A stretch of DNA of 64,000 nucleotides from Amycolatopsis sp. GM8 (GTDB taxonomy: Bacteria > Actinomycetota > Actinomycetes > Mycobacteriales > Pseudonocardiaceae): contig NZ_JAJKFK010000003.1 of NCBI RefSeq assembly GCF_021653975.1, positions 744,001 through 808,000 on the forward strand. The letters run 5' to 3'. A model generated the notes under the pieces. It searched no databases and was not told where the DNA came from. It saw nothing but the letters and a program-made list of their open reading frames with translations. The stretch's first letter is position 1, and the number at the start of each line of letters is the position of its first letter. Shown here piece by piece: positions 45,385 to 55,087 of the stretch. The position numbers were made by a program, and so were the translations under genes.

Positions 45385-46089
45385 TCAGGCGGCGAGCTGA
45401 CCGACGGTGTGCTCGGCGGCCTCGCGGCGGGTGTACATCGCCCAGGTCTCGTCGGCGAGGTAGGCGGGTTCGACCCGTTCGGGCTCGAACCCGCGCCTCG
45501 CGGCGGGGTCCGTGTCGAACACCTTCTCGGCGTCGCTGTGCCTGACCAGCGCACCGATGGTGAGCACTCCGATGTAGACGCCCTGGCCGGCCAGCTCCTG
45601 GTTGAGGGCGAGCGCGTAGTTGCGCAGGCTCGCCTGCGCGGCGCCCGATCCGGCCAGCGACGCGACGGGGTGGCGCGCCGGCGCGCCCAGCCCGTAGATC
45701 ACCGCGCCGTTGCCCTGGGCCCGCATGTGCGGCAGGAGCAGGCGGGTCAGCGACAGTGGTGCCAGCACCGTCCCGTCGAGCCCCCGGCGCATGCTCTCCA
45801 CGTCGATGTCCTGGACGGGCCGGATCGACTCGTGGCCGACGTAGGCGTTGACGACGGCGACGTCGACCGGGCCGATCTGGTCGACGAGTTCCGCGTGCCC
45901 GCTCCGGTCGCTCAGGTCCGCGGCCAGGCCCTCCGCCTTGATCCCGTCGGCCACGAGTTCGTCCACAAAGGACTCCAATCGGTCAGGACTCCTTGCCACG
46001 AGGGCGATGTCGAACCCTTCCCGGCCGAAGCGGCGAGCCGTGGCGAGGCCTCGCCCGGGTCCCGCGCCGAAGATCGCGAGTGTCGGCAT
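45385..46089 (-). CDS. SDR-fold protein lacking the catalytic Tyr-Lys (copy 2)
   Basis: The 234-residue protein is a close paralogue of the preceding gene, with the same start (MPTLAIFGAGPG), RSPDRLESFVDELVADGIKA, MYTRREAAEHTVGQLAA end and the same loss of YxxxK (GSGAAQASL near 151-159). It is divergent from a TetR gene with two operators in the shared spacer and has a good AAGGGG ribosome site. The 26-base gap between copies suggests one mRNA. Function is unknown. Confidence 0.85.
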   Translation of the reverse strand: MPTLAIFGAGPGRGLATARRFGREGFDIALVARSPDRLESFVDELVADGIKAEGLAADLSDRSGHAELVDQIGPVDVAVVNAYVGHESIRPVQDIDVESMRRGLDGTVLAPLSLTRLLLPHMRAQGNGAVIYGLGAPARHPVASLAGSGAAQASLRNYALALNQELAGQGVYIGVLTIGALVRHSDAEKVFDTDPAARRGFEPERVEPAYLADETWAMYTRREAAEHTVGQLAA

Positions 46090-46110
46090 GACGTGCCCCT
46101 TCCCAGTAAG

Positions 46111-46155
46111 TTGAGCTTTCCCTCAAGTTCTACCCTAAGTTGAGGAGATGCTCAA
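46111..46155. promoter_or_regulatory. Two operators TTGAG-N6-CTCAA
   Basis: Site 1 at 46111-46126 and site 2 at 46140-46155 share the extended form AAGTTGAG-N6-CTCAAGTT and lie 29 bases apart, nearly three helical turns. Site 2 includes the TTGAGG -35 of the TetR promoter (-10 TATACT at 46162-46167). They probably bind the adjacent TetR protein and control both directions. Confidence 0.75.
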
Positions 46156-46161
46156 GTTTTC

Positions 46162-46167
46162 TATACT
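46162..46167 (+). promoter_or_regulatory. -10 element for the leaderless TetR gene
   Basis: TATACT begins 12 bases before the ATG at 46174, with TTGAGG as -35 at 46140-46145 (16-base spacing). Confidence 0.55.
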
Positions 46168-46173
46168 GGAGTC

Positions 46174-46758
46174 ATGCCGGTCGAATCACGCCCGCTGCGC
46201 CGGGACGCCCAGCGCAACCGCGAGCTACTACTCGCGGCCGCGCGGGAGGTGTTCGGCGCCAAGGGGCTCGAGGCGCCGCTGGACGAGATCGCGCGCCGGG
46301 CCGGGGTCGCGATCGGCACGCTGTACAACCGGTTCCCGACGCGCGCCGAGCTGATCGACGCCACGTTCGCCGAGCCGGTCGGGCGCTGGGTGACGATCGG
46401 CGAGGAGGCGCTGGCCGAGCCGGATCCGTGGGACGGCATCGTGCAGTACGTCGTGCGCTCGTGCGAGCTGCATTCGATCGACCGCGGCCTGACCCAGGTC
46501 TGCACGGAGTCATACCCGGACGCGCCCGGCATCGAAGCCGCGAAACTGCGGTCGTGGGACGTGCTGGTGCGCCTGGTCGCCCGCGCCAAGGACGCGGGCG
46601 TGCTACGCGCGGACGCCGAGCCGAGCGACCTGCCGATGGCCGTCGTGGCGGCCAGCCGGATCGCGGAGCTGGAGTCCGATCCGGACCGCTGGCGGCGCCA
46701 CATCCGCTACGTGCTGGACGGGCTGCGCGCAGACAAAAGGCGGGCCACCCGCAGGTGA
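46174..46758 (+). CDS. TetR family transcriptional regulator
   Basis: The 194-residue protein has a TetR HTH at about residues 14-60 (AAAREVFGAKGLEAPLDEIA, then GVAIGTLYNRFPTRAELI) and a TetR_C ligand domain with ESYPDAPGIEAAKLRSW. It is divergent from the tandem SDR-fold genes and its own promoter carries the operator pair. Transcription likely starts on the ATG. A hairpin with one mismatch overlaps its stop codon. Confidence 0.92.
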   Translation: MPVESRPLRRDAQRNRELLLAAAREVFGAKGLEAPLDEIARRAGVAIGTLYNRFPTRAELIDATFAEPVGRWVTIGEEALAEPDPWDGIVQYVVRSCELHSIDRGLTQVCTESYPDAPGIEAAKLRSWDVLVRLVARAKDAGVLRADAEPSDLPMAVVAASRIAELESDPDRWRRHIRYVLDGLRADKRRATRR

Positions 46759-46765
46759 CCCGCCT
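46738..46765. terminator. Hairpin overlapping the TetR stop codon
   Basis: AGGCGGGCCACC (46738-46749) pairs with GGTGACCCGCCT (46754-46765) with one mismatch and a 4-base loop. It lies between the converging TetR and rbfA genes, whose stops are 19 bases apart. Confidence 0.6.
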
Positions 46766-46777
46766 CGTGCGGAATGC

Positions 46778-47233
46778 TCAGTCTTCGTCTTCTTCGTCGT
46801 CCTCGCGCGGGGCGCGATAGGGGTCGGGGTCGCCGGCGTGCTGGGCACCCGCCGACCGGCGGGCCACCTCGGCGTCGGCCTCGCGGGCCTTCGCCAACAG
46901 CTCCTCGATCTGTTGCGCCGTCTCGGGAATCTTGTCCGCGACGAACGTCAGCGTCGGGGTGAAGCGAACCCCGGTGCCCGCCCCGACCTTGCTGCGCAGC
47001 ACCCCGCGCGCCGAATCGAGAGCCGCCGCGGCGCCCGCGAAGTCCGGAGTGGACTCCAGGTTCTCCCCCAGCACCGTGTAGTACACGGTCGCGTCGTGCA
47101 GATCCGCCGTCACCCTGGTGTCGGTGATCGTGACATTGTCGAGCCGCGGGTCCTTGATCTCGTGCTCGATGGCCGAAGCCACGATCTGCGAGATCCGCTT
47201 GGACAGCCTCCGCGCACGCGCCGGATCGGCCAT
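46778..47233 (-). CDS. rbfA: 30S ribosome-binding factor RbfA
   Basis: The 151-residue protein has the KH-like RbfA fold with [20 protein letters not shown] (residues 6-25), [20 protein letters not shown] and [19 protein letters not shown]; the C-terminus is an acidic, probably disordered tail (DDEEDED). It aids late 30S maturation at the 5' end of 16S rRNA. Of two adjacent ATGs the second (47233) has better distance to AGGAG. DUF503 is 19 bases upstream. Confidence 0.95.
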   Translation of the reverse strand: MADPARARRLSKRISQIVASAIEHEIKDPRLDNVTITDTRVTADLHDATVYYTVLGENLESTPDFAGAAAALDSARGVLRSKVGAGTGVRFTPTLTFVADKIPETAQQIEELLAKAREADAEVARRSAGAQHAGDPDPYRAPREDDEEDED

Positions 47234-47255
47234 CATCTCCTACTTTCTCGTCGTA

Positions 47256-47552
47256 CTAGTCATCCTCGGGCCCGAGGAGGCGGCGGTGCGCCGACAGCAG
47301 CTCCAGCTCGGGCCTGCCGGCGACGAACCGCTCGCACTCGTCGAGCACGTCACGGACATGCTCGCCGTCGGCGGCGACCGCCGCGACTCCGAGCAGGGCC
47401 CGCCGGTGCAGATCCAGGTGCCCAGCCTCGGCGACCGCCACCTCGAACCGCTTGCGCAGCTCGGCGACCAGTGGCCGGACGATCGAACGCTTCTGCTTCA
47501 GCGACCGGACGTCGCCGAGCAGCAGGTCGAATTCGAGCGCTCCAATGAACAA
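47256..47552 (-). CDS. DUF503 family protein
   Basis: The 98-residue protein is a full-length DUF503 member (MFIGALEFDLLLGDVRSLKQ, then KRSIVRPLVAELRKRFEVAV), a ferredoxin-like fold always found between infB and rbfA. Its molecular role is not established; it is probably tied to ribosome assembly by context. An 11-bp hairpin separates it from infB. Confidence 0.9.
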   Translation of the reverse strand: MFIGALEFDLLLGDVRSLKQKRSIVRPLVAELRKRFEVAVAEAGHLDLHRRALLGVAAVAADGEHVRDVLDECERFVAGRPELELLSAHRRLLGPEDD

Positions 47553-47572
47553 ATGACGTTCCCTCAGGCGAA

Positions 47573-47606
47573 ACCCGGGGCCGATCCGACTGGACCGGCC
47601 CCGGGT
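47573..47606 (-). terminator. Hairpin between infB and DUF503
   Basis: A perfect 11-bp stem (ACCCGGGGCCG at 47573-47583 with CGGCCCCGGGT at 47596-47606) with a 12-base loop begins 10 bases past the infB stop. Only a TTT follows on the minus strand, so attenuation is more likely than full termination. Confidence 0.65.
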
Positions 47607-47616
47607 GATCCTCTAC

Positions 47617-50600
47617 CTACGCACGCGGCTTTTCGCGCTGCTCGTACGTCTCGACCACGTCGCCGACCTTGATGTCGCTGTAGGAGCCCAAGGTCAGACC
47701 GCACTCGTAGCCCTCGCGGACCTCGACCACGTCGTCCTTGAACCGCCGCAGCGAACTGACCGGCAGGTTCTCGGCGACGACCACGTCGTCGCGCAGGAGC
47801 CGGGCCTTGGCGTTGCGCCGGATCTCGCCCGAGGTGACCAGGCAACCGGCGATGGTGCCGAACTTCGAGGACTTGAAGACCTCGCGGACATCCGCCTTGC
47901 CGAGTTCGACCTCTTCGTACTCCGGCTTGAGCATGCCCTTGAGCGCCTGCTCGATCTCCTCGATCGCCTGGTAGATCACCGTGTAGTACCGGACGTCGAC
48001 GCCCTCGCGGTTGGCCCGCTCGGTCGCCTTGCCCTGGGCCCGCACGTTGAACCCGAGCACGATCGCGTCGGACGCGGTGGCCAGGTCGATGTCCGACTCG
48101 GTCACCCCACCGACACCGCGGTGCACCACGTTGAGCTCGACCTCGTCGCCCACGTCCAGCTGCAGCAAGGACGCTTCGAGTGCCTCGACGGTACCCGAGT
48201 TGTCGCCCTTGATGATCAGGTTGAGGGTCGAGGTCTCCTTCAGCGCGGAGTCCAGGTCCTCCAGGCTGACCCTCTTCCGCCGCGCCGCGTTCTGGGCGTT
48301 GCGGATCCGGGCCTGGCGCCGCTCGGCGATCTGCCGGGCGACCCGGTCCTCCTCGACGACCAGGAACGTGTCCCCGGCGCCTGGCACCGAGGTGAACCCG
48401 ATGACCTGCACCGGACGTGAGGGCAGCGCCTCCGTGACGTCCTGGTTGTACTCGTCGACCATCCGCCGCACACGGCCGTACGCGTCCCCGGCGACCACCG
48501 AGTCACCGACGCGCAGCGTGCCGCGCTGCACCAGCACCGTGGCCACCGGGCCGCGGCCGCGGTCCAGGTGTGCCTCGATCGCGACGCCCTGGGCCTCCAT
48601 CGCCGGGTTGGCCCGCAGGTCCAGCGCCGCGTCCGCGGTCAGCAGGATCGCTTCGAGCAGCCCGTCGATGTTGATGTTCTCCCGCGCGGAGATGTCGACG
48701 AACATGGTGTCGCCGCCGTACTCCTCGGCCACCAGCCCGTACTCGGTGAGCTGCTGCCGGATCTTCTGCGGGTTGGCGCCTTCCTTGTCGATCTTGTTGA
48801 CCGCCACCACGATCGGCGCGCCCGCCGCCTGGGCGTGGTTGATCGCCTCCACCGTCTGCGGCATCACGCCGTCGTCGGCGGCGACCACCAGCACCGCGAT
48901 GTCACTGGACTGCGCACCACGGGCACGCATCGCGGTGAACGACTCGTGACCCGGGGTGTCGATGAACGTGATCAGCCGCTCCGTGCCGTCGAGCGCGGTC
49001 TCGACCTGGTACGCGCCGATGTGCTGGGTGATGCCACCCGCCTCGTTCTCGCGCACCTTCGTCTTGCGGATGGTGTCCAGCAGGCGGGTCTTACCGTGGT
49101 CGACGTGACCCATGACGGTCACGACGGGCGGCCGGACCTGCAGGTCCTCCTCGTCACCGGCGTCCTCGCCGTAGGTGATGTCGAAGGTCTCCAGCAGCTC
49201 GCGGTCCTCCTCCTCGGGGCTGACCACCTGCACGGTGTAGTTCATCTCCGAGCCGAGCAGCTCGAGGATCTCGTCGGACACCGACTGGGTGGCCGTCACC
49301 ATCTCACCGAGGTGGAACAGCACCTGCACCAGCGAAGCCGGGTTCGCGTCGATCTTCTCCGCGAAGTCGGTCAGCGAGGCACCACGCGGCAGGCGGATCG
49401 TCTCGCCGCTGCCCTTGGGCAGCCGGACACCGCCGACGCTGGGCGCCTGCATGTTGTCCATGTACTCCTGGCGCTTCTGCCGCTTCGACTTGCGGCCCTT
49501 GCGCGAGGGACCACCGGGACGGCCGAAGGCACCGGCCGTGCCGCCGCGGCCACCGCCGCCACGCGGGCCACCGCCGCCACCACGGAAACCGCCGCCACCG
49601 GCGGGCGCGCCACCGCCGCCACCACCGGGGCCGCCACGGTAACCACCGCCGCCGCCACCGCCACCGGGGCCGCCGCCGCGGTAACCACCGCCGCCGCCAC
49701 CACCGGGACCGCCACGACCGGCGCCACCGGGACCACCACGGCCCGCACCGGCACCGGCACCACCGCGGCCACCGCCGCCGCCGGGACCACCGCGGCCACC
49801 ACCGGGACCGGAGGGACGCTGCGTGCGGCCGGGCATCATGCCCGGGTTCGGGCGCGGCGGCATGTTGCCGGGGTTCGGCCTGCTGCCGCCACCGGGACGC
49901 GGCGCGGACGGCCGGTCGCCGCCGGAGCGCTCGCCACCGGGCCGCTCACCACCGGGACGGGGGCCACGGTCGCTGCCGGGGCCGCCGCCGGGACGCGGCG
50001 CGCCAGGACGCGGCGCGGGCGCACCCGAGCCGACACCGAACGGGTTGTTGCCGACCCGCGGGGTGCGCGGACCGGGCTTGGGGCCGCCGGGCTTGGGGCC
50101 CTGCGGTTTCGGGGGCACGACGGAACCGCCGCCGGACTGCGGCGCCGCCGGAGCGGGCCGCGGGGTCTGCGGCTGGGGCTTCTTCGGCTGTGCGTCCGGG
50201 CCTGCCTTGGCGGCCGGCACCTGCGGCTGCTGCGGCTGTTGTTGTTGCTGCGGCTGCGGTTGCTGCTGCGGACGGGGCCGCTCCTGCTGCGGCGCCGGGG
50301 CCGGGGCCGGAGCCGGCCGCGGGCCGGGACGCGGGCCGGGCATCGCGCCAGGGCGCGGCCGGTCCTTGGAGCTGTCCGCGGTGCGCGAAGGCGCCGGGGC
50401 GCCACCGTTGCCGTTCGACGGGCCGGGGACCGGTTTGCGGCCGCCGGATTTCCCACCGGGCTTGCCGCCGGCGGTGAACGCGTCACGCAGCCGCCGGGCA
50501 ACGGGTGCCTCGACGGTGGATGACGCGGATTTGACGAACTCGCCCTGCTCCTTGAGCTTGGCGAGAACTTCCTTACTGGTGACACCGAGCTCTTTCGCGA

Positions 50601-50628
50601 GCTCGTGCACGCGGGCCTTGCCTGCCAC
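47617..50628 (-). CDS. infB: Translation initiation factor IF-2
   Basis: The 1003-residue GTPase delivers initiator tRNA to the 30S subunit. The N-terminal domain is long and low-complexity: Pro/Gln/Gly-rich (about 60-240) then a Gly-Arg-rich tract (about 260-375). The G domain has GHVDHGKT (about 508-515), DTPGHE and NKIDKEG, followed by domains II, III and the C2 tRNA-binding domain. The GTG at 50628 has GAGGAGAG upstream. The Gly-rich region is typical of actinobacterial IF-2, which is longer than in E. coli. Confidence 0.98.
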   Translation of the reverse strand: MAGKARVHELAKELGVTSKEVLAKLKEQGEFVKSASSTVEAPVARRLRDAFTAGGKPGGKSGGRKPVPGPSNGNGGAPAPSRTADSSKDRPRPGAMPGPRPGPRPAPAPAPAPQQERPRPQQQPQPQQQQQPQQPQVPAAKAGPDAQPKKPQPQTPRPAPAAPQSGGGSVVPPKPQGPKPGGPKPGPRTPRVGNNPFGVGSGAPAPRPGAPRPGGGPGSDRGPRPGGERPGGERSGGDRPSAPRPGGGSRPNPGNMPPRPNPGMMPGRTQRPSGPGGGRGGPGGGGGRGGAGAGAGRGGPGGAGRGGPGGGGGGGYRGGGPGGGGGGGGYRGGPGGGGGGAPAGGGGFRGGGGGPRGGGGRGGTAGAFGRPGGPSRKGRKSKRQKRQEYMDNMQAPSVGGVRLPKGSGETIRLPRGASLTDFAEKIDANPASLVQVLFHLGEMVTATQSVSDEILELLGSEMNYTVQVVSPEEEDRELLETFDITYGEDAGDEEDLQVRPPVVTVMGHVDHGKTRLLDTIRKTKVRENEAGGITQHIGAYQVETALDGTERLITFIDTPGHESFTAMRARGAQSSDIAVLVVAADDGVMPQTVEAINHAQAAGAPIVVAVNKIDKEGANPQKIRQQLTEYGLVAEEYGGDTMFVDISARENINIDGLLEAILLTADAALDLRANPAMEAQGVAIEAHLDRGRGPVATVLVQRGTLRVGDSVVAGDAYGRVRRMVDEYNQDVTEALPSRPVQVIGFTSVPGAGDTFLVVEEDRVARQIAERRQARIRNAQNAARRKRVSLEDLDSALKETSTLNLIIKGDNSGTVEALEASLLQLDVGDEVELNVVHRGVGGVTESDIDLATASDAIVLGFNVRAQGKATERANREGVDVRYYTVIYQAIEEIEQALKGMLKPEYEEVELGKADVREVFKSSKFGTIAGCLVTSGEIRRNAKARLLRDDVVVAENLPVSSLRRFKDDVVEVREGYECGLTLGSYSDIKVGDVVETYEQREKPRA

Positions 50629-50782
50629 TGCTCTCCTCAACTGGTGAGGCCAGCCGGCGGTAAGGGACCCGCTGACCTCGTCCTATCGTCGCGCGTTCAT
50701 GGCTTCAGCTTCACGGCTGACTCATGACGGGTCGACCTGCTTCCTTCGTTTCGTCCCGGGAGGGGGTCCGTCCCCCGCCCGT

Positions 50783-51109
50783 TCAATCGGCGGTGCGCCC
50801 GAGGTAGCGGCGCACGACCGTCACGTCGAGTGTCCCAGAGCTTCGTAACGCTCTGGGAAACGCCCGGCGCCGTTCGGCCTTGGTGAGGCAGCCGGGTTCG
50901 GGATGCAACCAGGCACCCCGGCCCGGAAGCCGCCGACGCTCGTCGACGACCACCTGCCCATCCGTTGCGACCACTCGCAGCAACTCACCGACCGAAGCCC
51001 GCTTCCGGCAGCCCACGCACATCCGGACCGGAGCCTCCCGATGTCCTTCGCGTGTGCCTGCCCGATGCGGGCTTCCGACCATCGTCGAGTCTAGCTCCTG
51101 GCCTGTCAC
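50783..51109 (-). CDS. YlxR family RNA-binding protein (DUF448)
   Basis: The 108-residue protein has the YlxR fold with the motif [19 protein letters not shown] (residues about 28-46) and [20 protein letters not shown]. It binds RNA and sits between nusA and infB everywhere. The GTG at 51109 overlaps the nusA stop (GTGA). The 154-base space to infB holds only G/C-rich imperfect dyads, such as GGGGG/CCCCC near 50763-50775. Confidence 0.92.
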   Translation of the reverse strand: MTGQELDSTMVGSPHRAGTREGHREAPVRMCVGCRKRASVGELLRVVATDGQVVVDERRRLPGRGAWLHPEPGCLTKAERRRAFPRALRSSGTLDVTVVRRYLGRTAD

Positions 51110-52128
51110 TCAGCCGAACCGGTTGTCGCAGGCCGTGGTGTCGTGTCGGACTCACCGGCCGCGTCGCTGCGGATGTCGATCCGCCAGCCGGTGAGGCGGG
51201 CGGCGAGGCGGGCGTTCTGGCCCTCCTTGCCGATCGCCAGTGACAGCTGGAAATCGGGCACCACGACGCGGGCCGTCTTCGCCCGCTCGTCCACCACGGT
51301 CACCGATACAACCTTCGCCGGCGACAGCGCATTCCCTACGAAACGGGCCGGATCCTCGGAGTAGTCGATGATGTCGATCTTCTCCCCGGCCAGCTCGCTC
51401 ATCACGTTGCGCACCCGCGCGCCGACCGGCCCGATGCAGGCACCCTTGGCATTGACGCCCGGCACGGTGGAACGCACCGCGATCTTGGACCGGTGCCCGG
51501 CCTCGCGCGCGACCGCCGCGATCTCCACGGTGCCGTCGGCGATCTCGGGCACCTCCAGCGCGAACAGCTTGCGCACCAGGTTGGGATGCGTGCGGGACAA
51601 CGTGATCGACGGGCCGCGGCTGCCGCGGGACACCGTCACCACGTACGCCTTGATCCGGCTGCCGTGCTGGTAGGACTCGCCGGGCACCTGCTCGGCCGAG
51701 GGCAGCACGCCTTCGATGTCGCCGACCTGGACGATCACCATGCCGCGCGCGTTGGCGCGGGCGTCACGCTGGATGACCCCGGCGACGATCTCGCCTTCCT
51801 TGGCCGAGAACTCGCCGTAGGTCTTCTCGTGCTCGGCGTCGCGCAGGCGCTGCAGGATGACCTGGCGGGCGGTGGTGGCGGCGATCCGCCCGAAGCCCTC
51901 GGGCGTGTCGTCCCACTCCTCGTCCACCTCGCCCTCTTCGGTCAGGGTGTGCGCGAGGACGCGCACGTACCCGGTCTTGCGGTCCACGTCGATCCGGGCG
52001 TGCGGCTGGTGGCCTTCGGTGTGCTTGTAGGCGGTCAGCAGCGCGGTCTCGATGGCCTCGATGACGGTATCGAAGGGGATGTCCTTGTCCCGCTCGATCG
52101 CGCGCAGCGCGGCGATGTCCACGTTCAC
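51106..52128 (-). CDS. nusA: Transcription termination/antitermination factor NusA
   Basis: The 340-residue protein has an N-terminal RNA-polymerase-binding domain (1-105), an S1 domain (about 110-180, [20 protein letters not shown]) and two KH domains (about 200-320, [15 protein letters not shown] and [18 protein letters not shown]). It lacks the acidic repeats of E. coli NusA, as in mycobacteria. The GTG start overlaps the rimP stop. It controls pausing and rRNA antitermination. Confidence 0.97.
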   Translation of the reverse strand: MNVDIAALRAIERDKDIPFDTVIEAIETALLTAYKHTEGHQPHARIDVDRKTGYVRVLAHTLTEEGEVDEEWDDTPEGFGRIAATTARQVILQRLRDAEHEKTYGEFSAKEGEIVAGVIQRDARANARGMVIVQVGDIEGVLPSAEQVPGESYQHGSRIKAYVVTVSRGSRGPSITLSRTHPNLVRKLFALEVPEIADGTVEIAAVAREAGHRSKIAVRSTVPGVNAKGACIGPVGARVRNVMSELAGEKIDIIDYSEDPARFVGNALSPAKVVSVTVVDERAKTARVVVPDFQLSLAIGKEGQNARLAARLTGWRIDIRSDAAGESDTTPRPATTGSAE

Positions 52129-52661
52129 TTCGGCTCCTCCTCCGTCCCGGTGGAGTTGATCATCCCCGAGGCGTCTTGCTCCAGCAGTTTCAGGTCCTCC
52201 GTCGGCGGTTGCTTGAACTCGATCTCGATGACCGCCCTGGCCACGTCGCGGTAGCGTACGTCGCGGATCTCGCCCTCGACGAGCACGCGCGCCGCGTCCG
52301 GGCCGGCGTATCCGACCCGGCCGAGGAAGCCGCCGCCCTCGTGCGGGCTGATCCGGACCAGCCGGAACTTCGCGCGCCGCCAGTGCCGCGCCAGGGTGAG
52401 CGGGCGTTCCACCCCCGGCGAGGTCACTTCGAGGGTGTAGGCGCCCTCGACCAGATGGTCGTGGGAGTCCAGCACGGCCGACACGGCGCGGCTGCACTCC
52501 GCCACCTCGTCGAGCCCGATGCCGTCGTCGGCGTCCACGACGACCTTCACCAGCTTGCGCCGCCCCGCCTGCTGCACTTCGAGCGCGTCGAGGTCGAAAC
52601 CAGCACCGGCCACCGCCTCGGCCACGATCGGCTCGAGTTTGCCGGCGAGTTCTCCTGGCAC
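52125..52661 (-). CDS. rimP: Ribosome maturation factor RimP
   Basis: The 178-residue protein has the RimP two-domain shape: [20 protein letters not shown] (residues about 46-65), [19 protein letters not shown] (about 88-106) and a C-terminal SH3-like barrel, with an acidic tail. It assists 30S assembly. The GTG at 52661 follows GGAGAGAGAG; the upstream ATG in frame would lack one. It begins the rimP-nusA-ylxR-infB operon. Confidence 0.95.
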   Translation of the reverse strand: MPGELAGKLEPIVAEAVAGAGFDLDALEVQQAGRRKLVKVVVDADDGIGLDEVAECSRAVSAVLDSHDHLVEGAYTLEVTSPGVERPLTLARHWRRAKFRLVRISPHEGGGFLGRVGYAGPDAARVLVEGEIRDVRYRDVARAVIEIEFKQPPTEDLKLLEQDASGMINSTGTEEEPK

Positions 52662-52780
52662 CTTGGCGCTCTCTCTCCTGTTGGATCGTCGGTCAGCGTG
52701 ATTGTCACTGAGGGTCCAGCTTAACTTGCCAACCCCCGTCACCGCCCGTGGTCATCGCAGCCCTGGCAGGATGGCGCGAC

Positions 52781-53707
52781 GTGAGCCCCCGTACCCGTCG
52801 CGACGTCCTGCGGCTGAGCGCGCTGGCGGCCATGGCCGTCCCGCTCGCCGCGTGCAAATCCGGCTACTCGAACGAGCCCGACCCGCTGGTGCCGCTCGCC
52901 GAGCAGGCGACCGCCGACGCGGCCGCGGCGAACGCGATGGCGTCCGGATCGTCCATGGAGGCCGGTCTCGCCCGGCAGGTCGCGGCGGCCCGGGCGCAGC
53001 ACGCGCAGGCACTGCAAGCGGAGGTGGACCGGCTGAACCGGCCGAAGACCGCTGTGCAGGTCGTGAACCCCGGCGGCAGCGGGCTCACCGCGCTCAAGCA
53101 GCGGCTCGCGACCGCGCGTACCCAGGCCGAGCAGCTGGTGCCCGGGCTGGAGCGGTACCGGGCGGGCCTGGTCGCCGCGGTCGCCGCCGGCTGCGCGGGA
53201 CTGCAGCAGCTGGACGACCGGATCGGGCCGGGTGCCGAGCCGGGGCCCGTCACGCCGATCCCGTCCGTGCCGGCCGAAGCGGTCGGCCCGCTGCAGAAGG
53301 CGCTCGACGCCGAGCACGCCGCGGTGTGGGTGTACGGGCTGGTCAGCGCGTTCCTGCCGGCGAACTACAACGCCGGCGTCGCGGACGGGGCGCACGAGCA
53401 CCAGGATCGCCGCGACGCGTGCGTGCGAATGCTCGACGCCGCCGGGGCGACCCCGGACGGGCCGCAACCCGCTTACGTGACACCGAAACCGGTCACGGAC
53501 GGGACTTCGGCGAAGAGCGTCGTGGCGACCGCGGAGTCCGACGCGGCGACAGCCTGGGCGGGCGTGCTCACCGGCACCGACGACACGGCACTGCGGACGG
53601 TCGCGCTGACCGCCATGCTGGGCTCGGCCCGCCGCGGCACCCGCTGGCGCCAGGCGGCCGGCGAGTCGCCGGCGGTCCTGGCTCTCATCGGGATGCCGGC
53701 CACCTAG
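52781..53707 (+). CDS. Tat-exported DUF4439 ferritin-like lipoprotein
   Basis: The 308-residue protein starts with a twin-arginine lipoprotein signal: RTRRDVLRLS, a hydrophobic stretch and a lipobox LAAC at about residue 27. Coiled-coil-like segments follow (about 40-150), then a ferritin-like domain (about 165-300) with ALDAEHAAVWVYGLVSAF and DGAHEHQDRRDA, where Glu and His could hold a di-metal site. It is conserved next to rimP in Actinobacteria (Rv2844-like). The GTG at 52781 gives the Tat signal without odd extra residues. It probably sits on the outer face of the membrane; function unknown. Confidence 0.83.
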   Translation: MSPRTRRDVLRLSALAAMAVPLAACKSGYSNEPDPLVPLAEQATADAAAANAMASGSSMEAGLARQVAAARAQHAQALQAEVDRLNRPKTAVQVVNPGGSGLTALKQRLATARTQAEQLVPGLERYRAGLVAAVAAGCAGLQQLDDRIGPGAEPGPVTPIPSVPAEAVGPLQKALDAEHAAVWVYGLVSAFLPANYNAGVADGAHEHQDRRDACVRMLDAAGATPDGPQPAYVTPKPVTDGTSAKSVVATAESDAATAWAGVLTGTDDTALRTVALTAMLGSARRGTRWRQAAGESPAVLALIGMPAT

Positions 53708-54196
53708 CTCGTTGCCGGCCACGCCAGCGCGCCGGATCGGATGCGGTTAATCGTGGCGTCCAGCCAGGCGCGTTCGTGCCCGAGTTGATCGAGGTAGTAG
53801 TGCGTCTCGATCATGTGCAGTTCGGGGAGGTCTGCGGCCGCGTCGAGGGCCTGGGTGAGGCGAGCTTCCTCATGCTGGACGCGGTCGGCCCTGGTGTGCA
53901 GTGCGGTCGCGGCCGCGGCGGGCGCGAGGATGCCGAGGTAGGCGATGGCCGTCATGAACGCGGTCCGGTCGGCCAGGTCGCCCTTCTGGAGCTCATGGTC
54001 CACACGGTCCGCGAGAGCGCGCTGGCCCGCGGCGGTAAGGAGGAATTCCTGCCGGGCCGCGCCGCGTGACCCGGGGCGTTCCGGACCCCGAGGTAGGGGT
54101 AGCGCTCGCGCAGGTCGCTGAAGAGCGCGTAGGCGTGCCGGGGACGCTCGGCGAGCAGTCCGAGGATCGGCAGCACGAGCGGGTTGGCGAGCGCGT
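53704..54196 (-). pseudogene. Decayed PadR family regulator
   Basis: The PadR winged helix begins in one frame (LANPLVLPILGLLAERPRHA, then LFSDLRERYPYLGVRN) and the C-terminal part continues in another (QEFLLTAAGQRALADRVDHE to ALAWPATS, stop at 53704). The segment that should join them, recognition helix and wing, is missing near 54080-54090, so about 20-30 codons appear deleted with a frame change. No proper start codon precedes the first part. Its stop overlaps the DUF4439 stop as CTAG. Confidence 0.75.
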
Positions 54197-54216
54197 TGGT
54201 CGGTGAGGAGTTCGCG

Positions 54217-55084
54217 ATGGTGTTCGGAGTGTGGCCGGGTGTCGTCGCGGCTGACCTGGTGGAGCTGACCCCACTGGAGACGCCGCCGGAGGACGTGGCG
54301 CGCACCCGCGACGCGTTGGCTCGTTTGCAGGGTGATGCCGCGGAGTTCGCCATCCGCTGCTACCGGCACTTCCGGGGAGCGGGAGCACCGGAGCCCGGGG
54401 TGGCTGCCGCGCCGGCCGATCCAGGGCAGTACCTCGGGCGGGGGCGGCTCATCGACCTCGTGGCGTGCTACCGGGCCACGACACCCGATCCGGTTGGGTA
54501 CGCCGAATTCGTCCGGCAAGCCGTCCGCGACGTAGCCGCCTGGGGTGGCGGGAAGGTGCAGGTCGGGGAGGAGCTCAACGTGCCGGCCCCACTGGACGGC
54601 GGTTTCCCGGGCTGCTTCGAGGCGGTCGCCGCGGGCGTGGCCGCCGGCCTCGATGAACGCGACCGGCTCGGGGCAAGCATCGGCATCGGCGTGAACGGCG
54701 CCGGCGTGGCCGACCCGGCGTTCTGGGCCAGGATGGTCCGCGCCCTGGGCCCGGGCTCCGCGAGCCGGCTCGACTTCATCGGCCTCGGCATGTTCCCCGA
54801 TGTCTTCCGTCCGATCCCGGAAGACAAAGTCGCCGGGGGCGCCCAATTCCTCGTCCGGACTCTGCGCTCGGTCACCCTCGAAGCCGGGATCTCCGCGCGC
54901 ACGCGTCCTGCGGTCCGTCGCGGAAGCCGTACTGGCGACCGGCGAGGTGAGCGTTTACGAGTTCTTCTCACTCCGCGACGGCATCAGCGACGGCAACTGG
55001 CAGAACGGATTCGGGCTCCTCCACGACGACTACACACCCAAACCCGCGTTTGACGCCGTTCGGCGACTGATCGACGCCTGCTAG
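54217..55084 (+). pseudogene. Decayed hydrolase-like gene (internal deletion)
   Basis: The first part (from the ATG at 54217, GAGGAG ribosome site) reads FGVWPGVVAADLVELTPLE, then CYRHFRG, LIDLVACYRAT, VGEELNVPAPLDGG, GVNGAG and LDFIGLGMFPDVFRPIPEDK to about 54894. The last part is in another frame (ARVLRSVAEAVLATGEVSVY, then GLLHDDYTPKPAFDAVRRLI, stop 55084). By comparison with TIM-barrel glycosidase-like proteins I would expect a conserved TETGWP-type segment between them; it is absent. So it looks like a deletion with frameshift at about 54895. Neighbouring padR shows the same type of damage. Confidence 0.7.
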
Positions 55085-55087
55085 CCG

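Noticed and set aside
38591-46758. Biosynthetic gene cluster (SDRs, regulators, exporter, sigma factor)
   Set aside because: No core biosynthetic enzyme (PKS, NRPS, terpene synthase, RiPP precursor or cyclase) is present; the genes are in separately regulated units.
49540-49810. Dense short repeats of Gly codons resembling a tandem-repeat locus
   Set aside because: They are the in-frame Gly/Arg-rich tract of IF-2, common in actinobacterial infB, not an independent repeat element.
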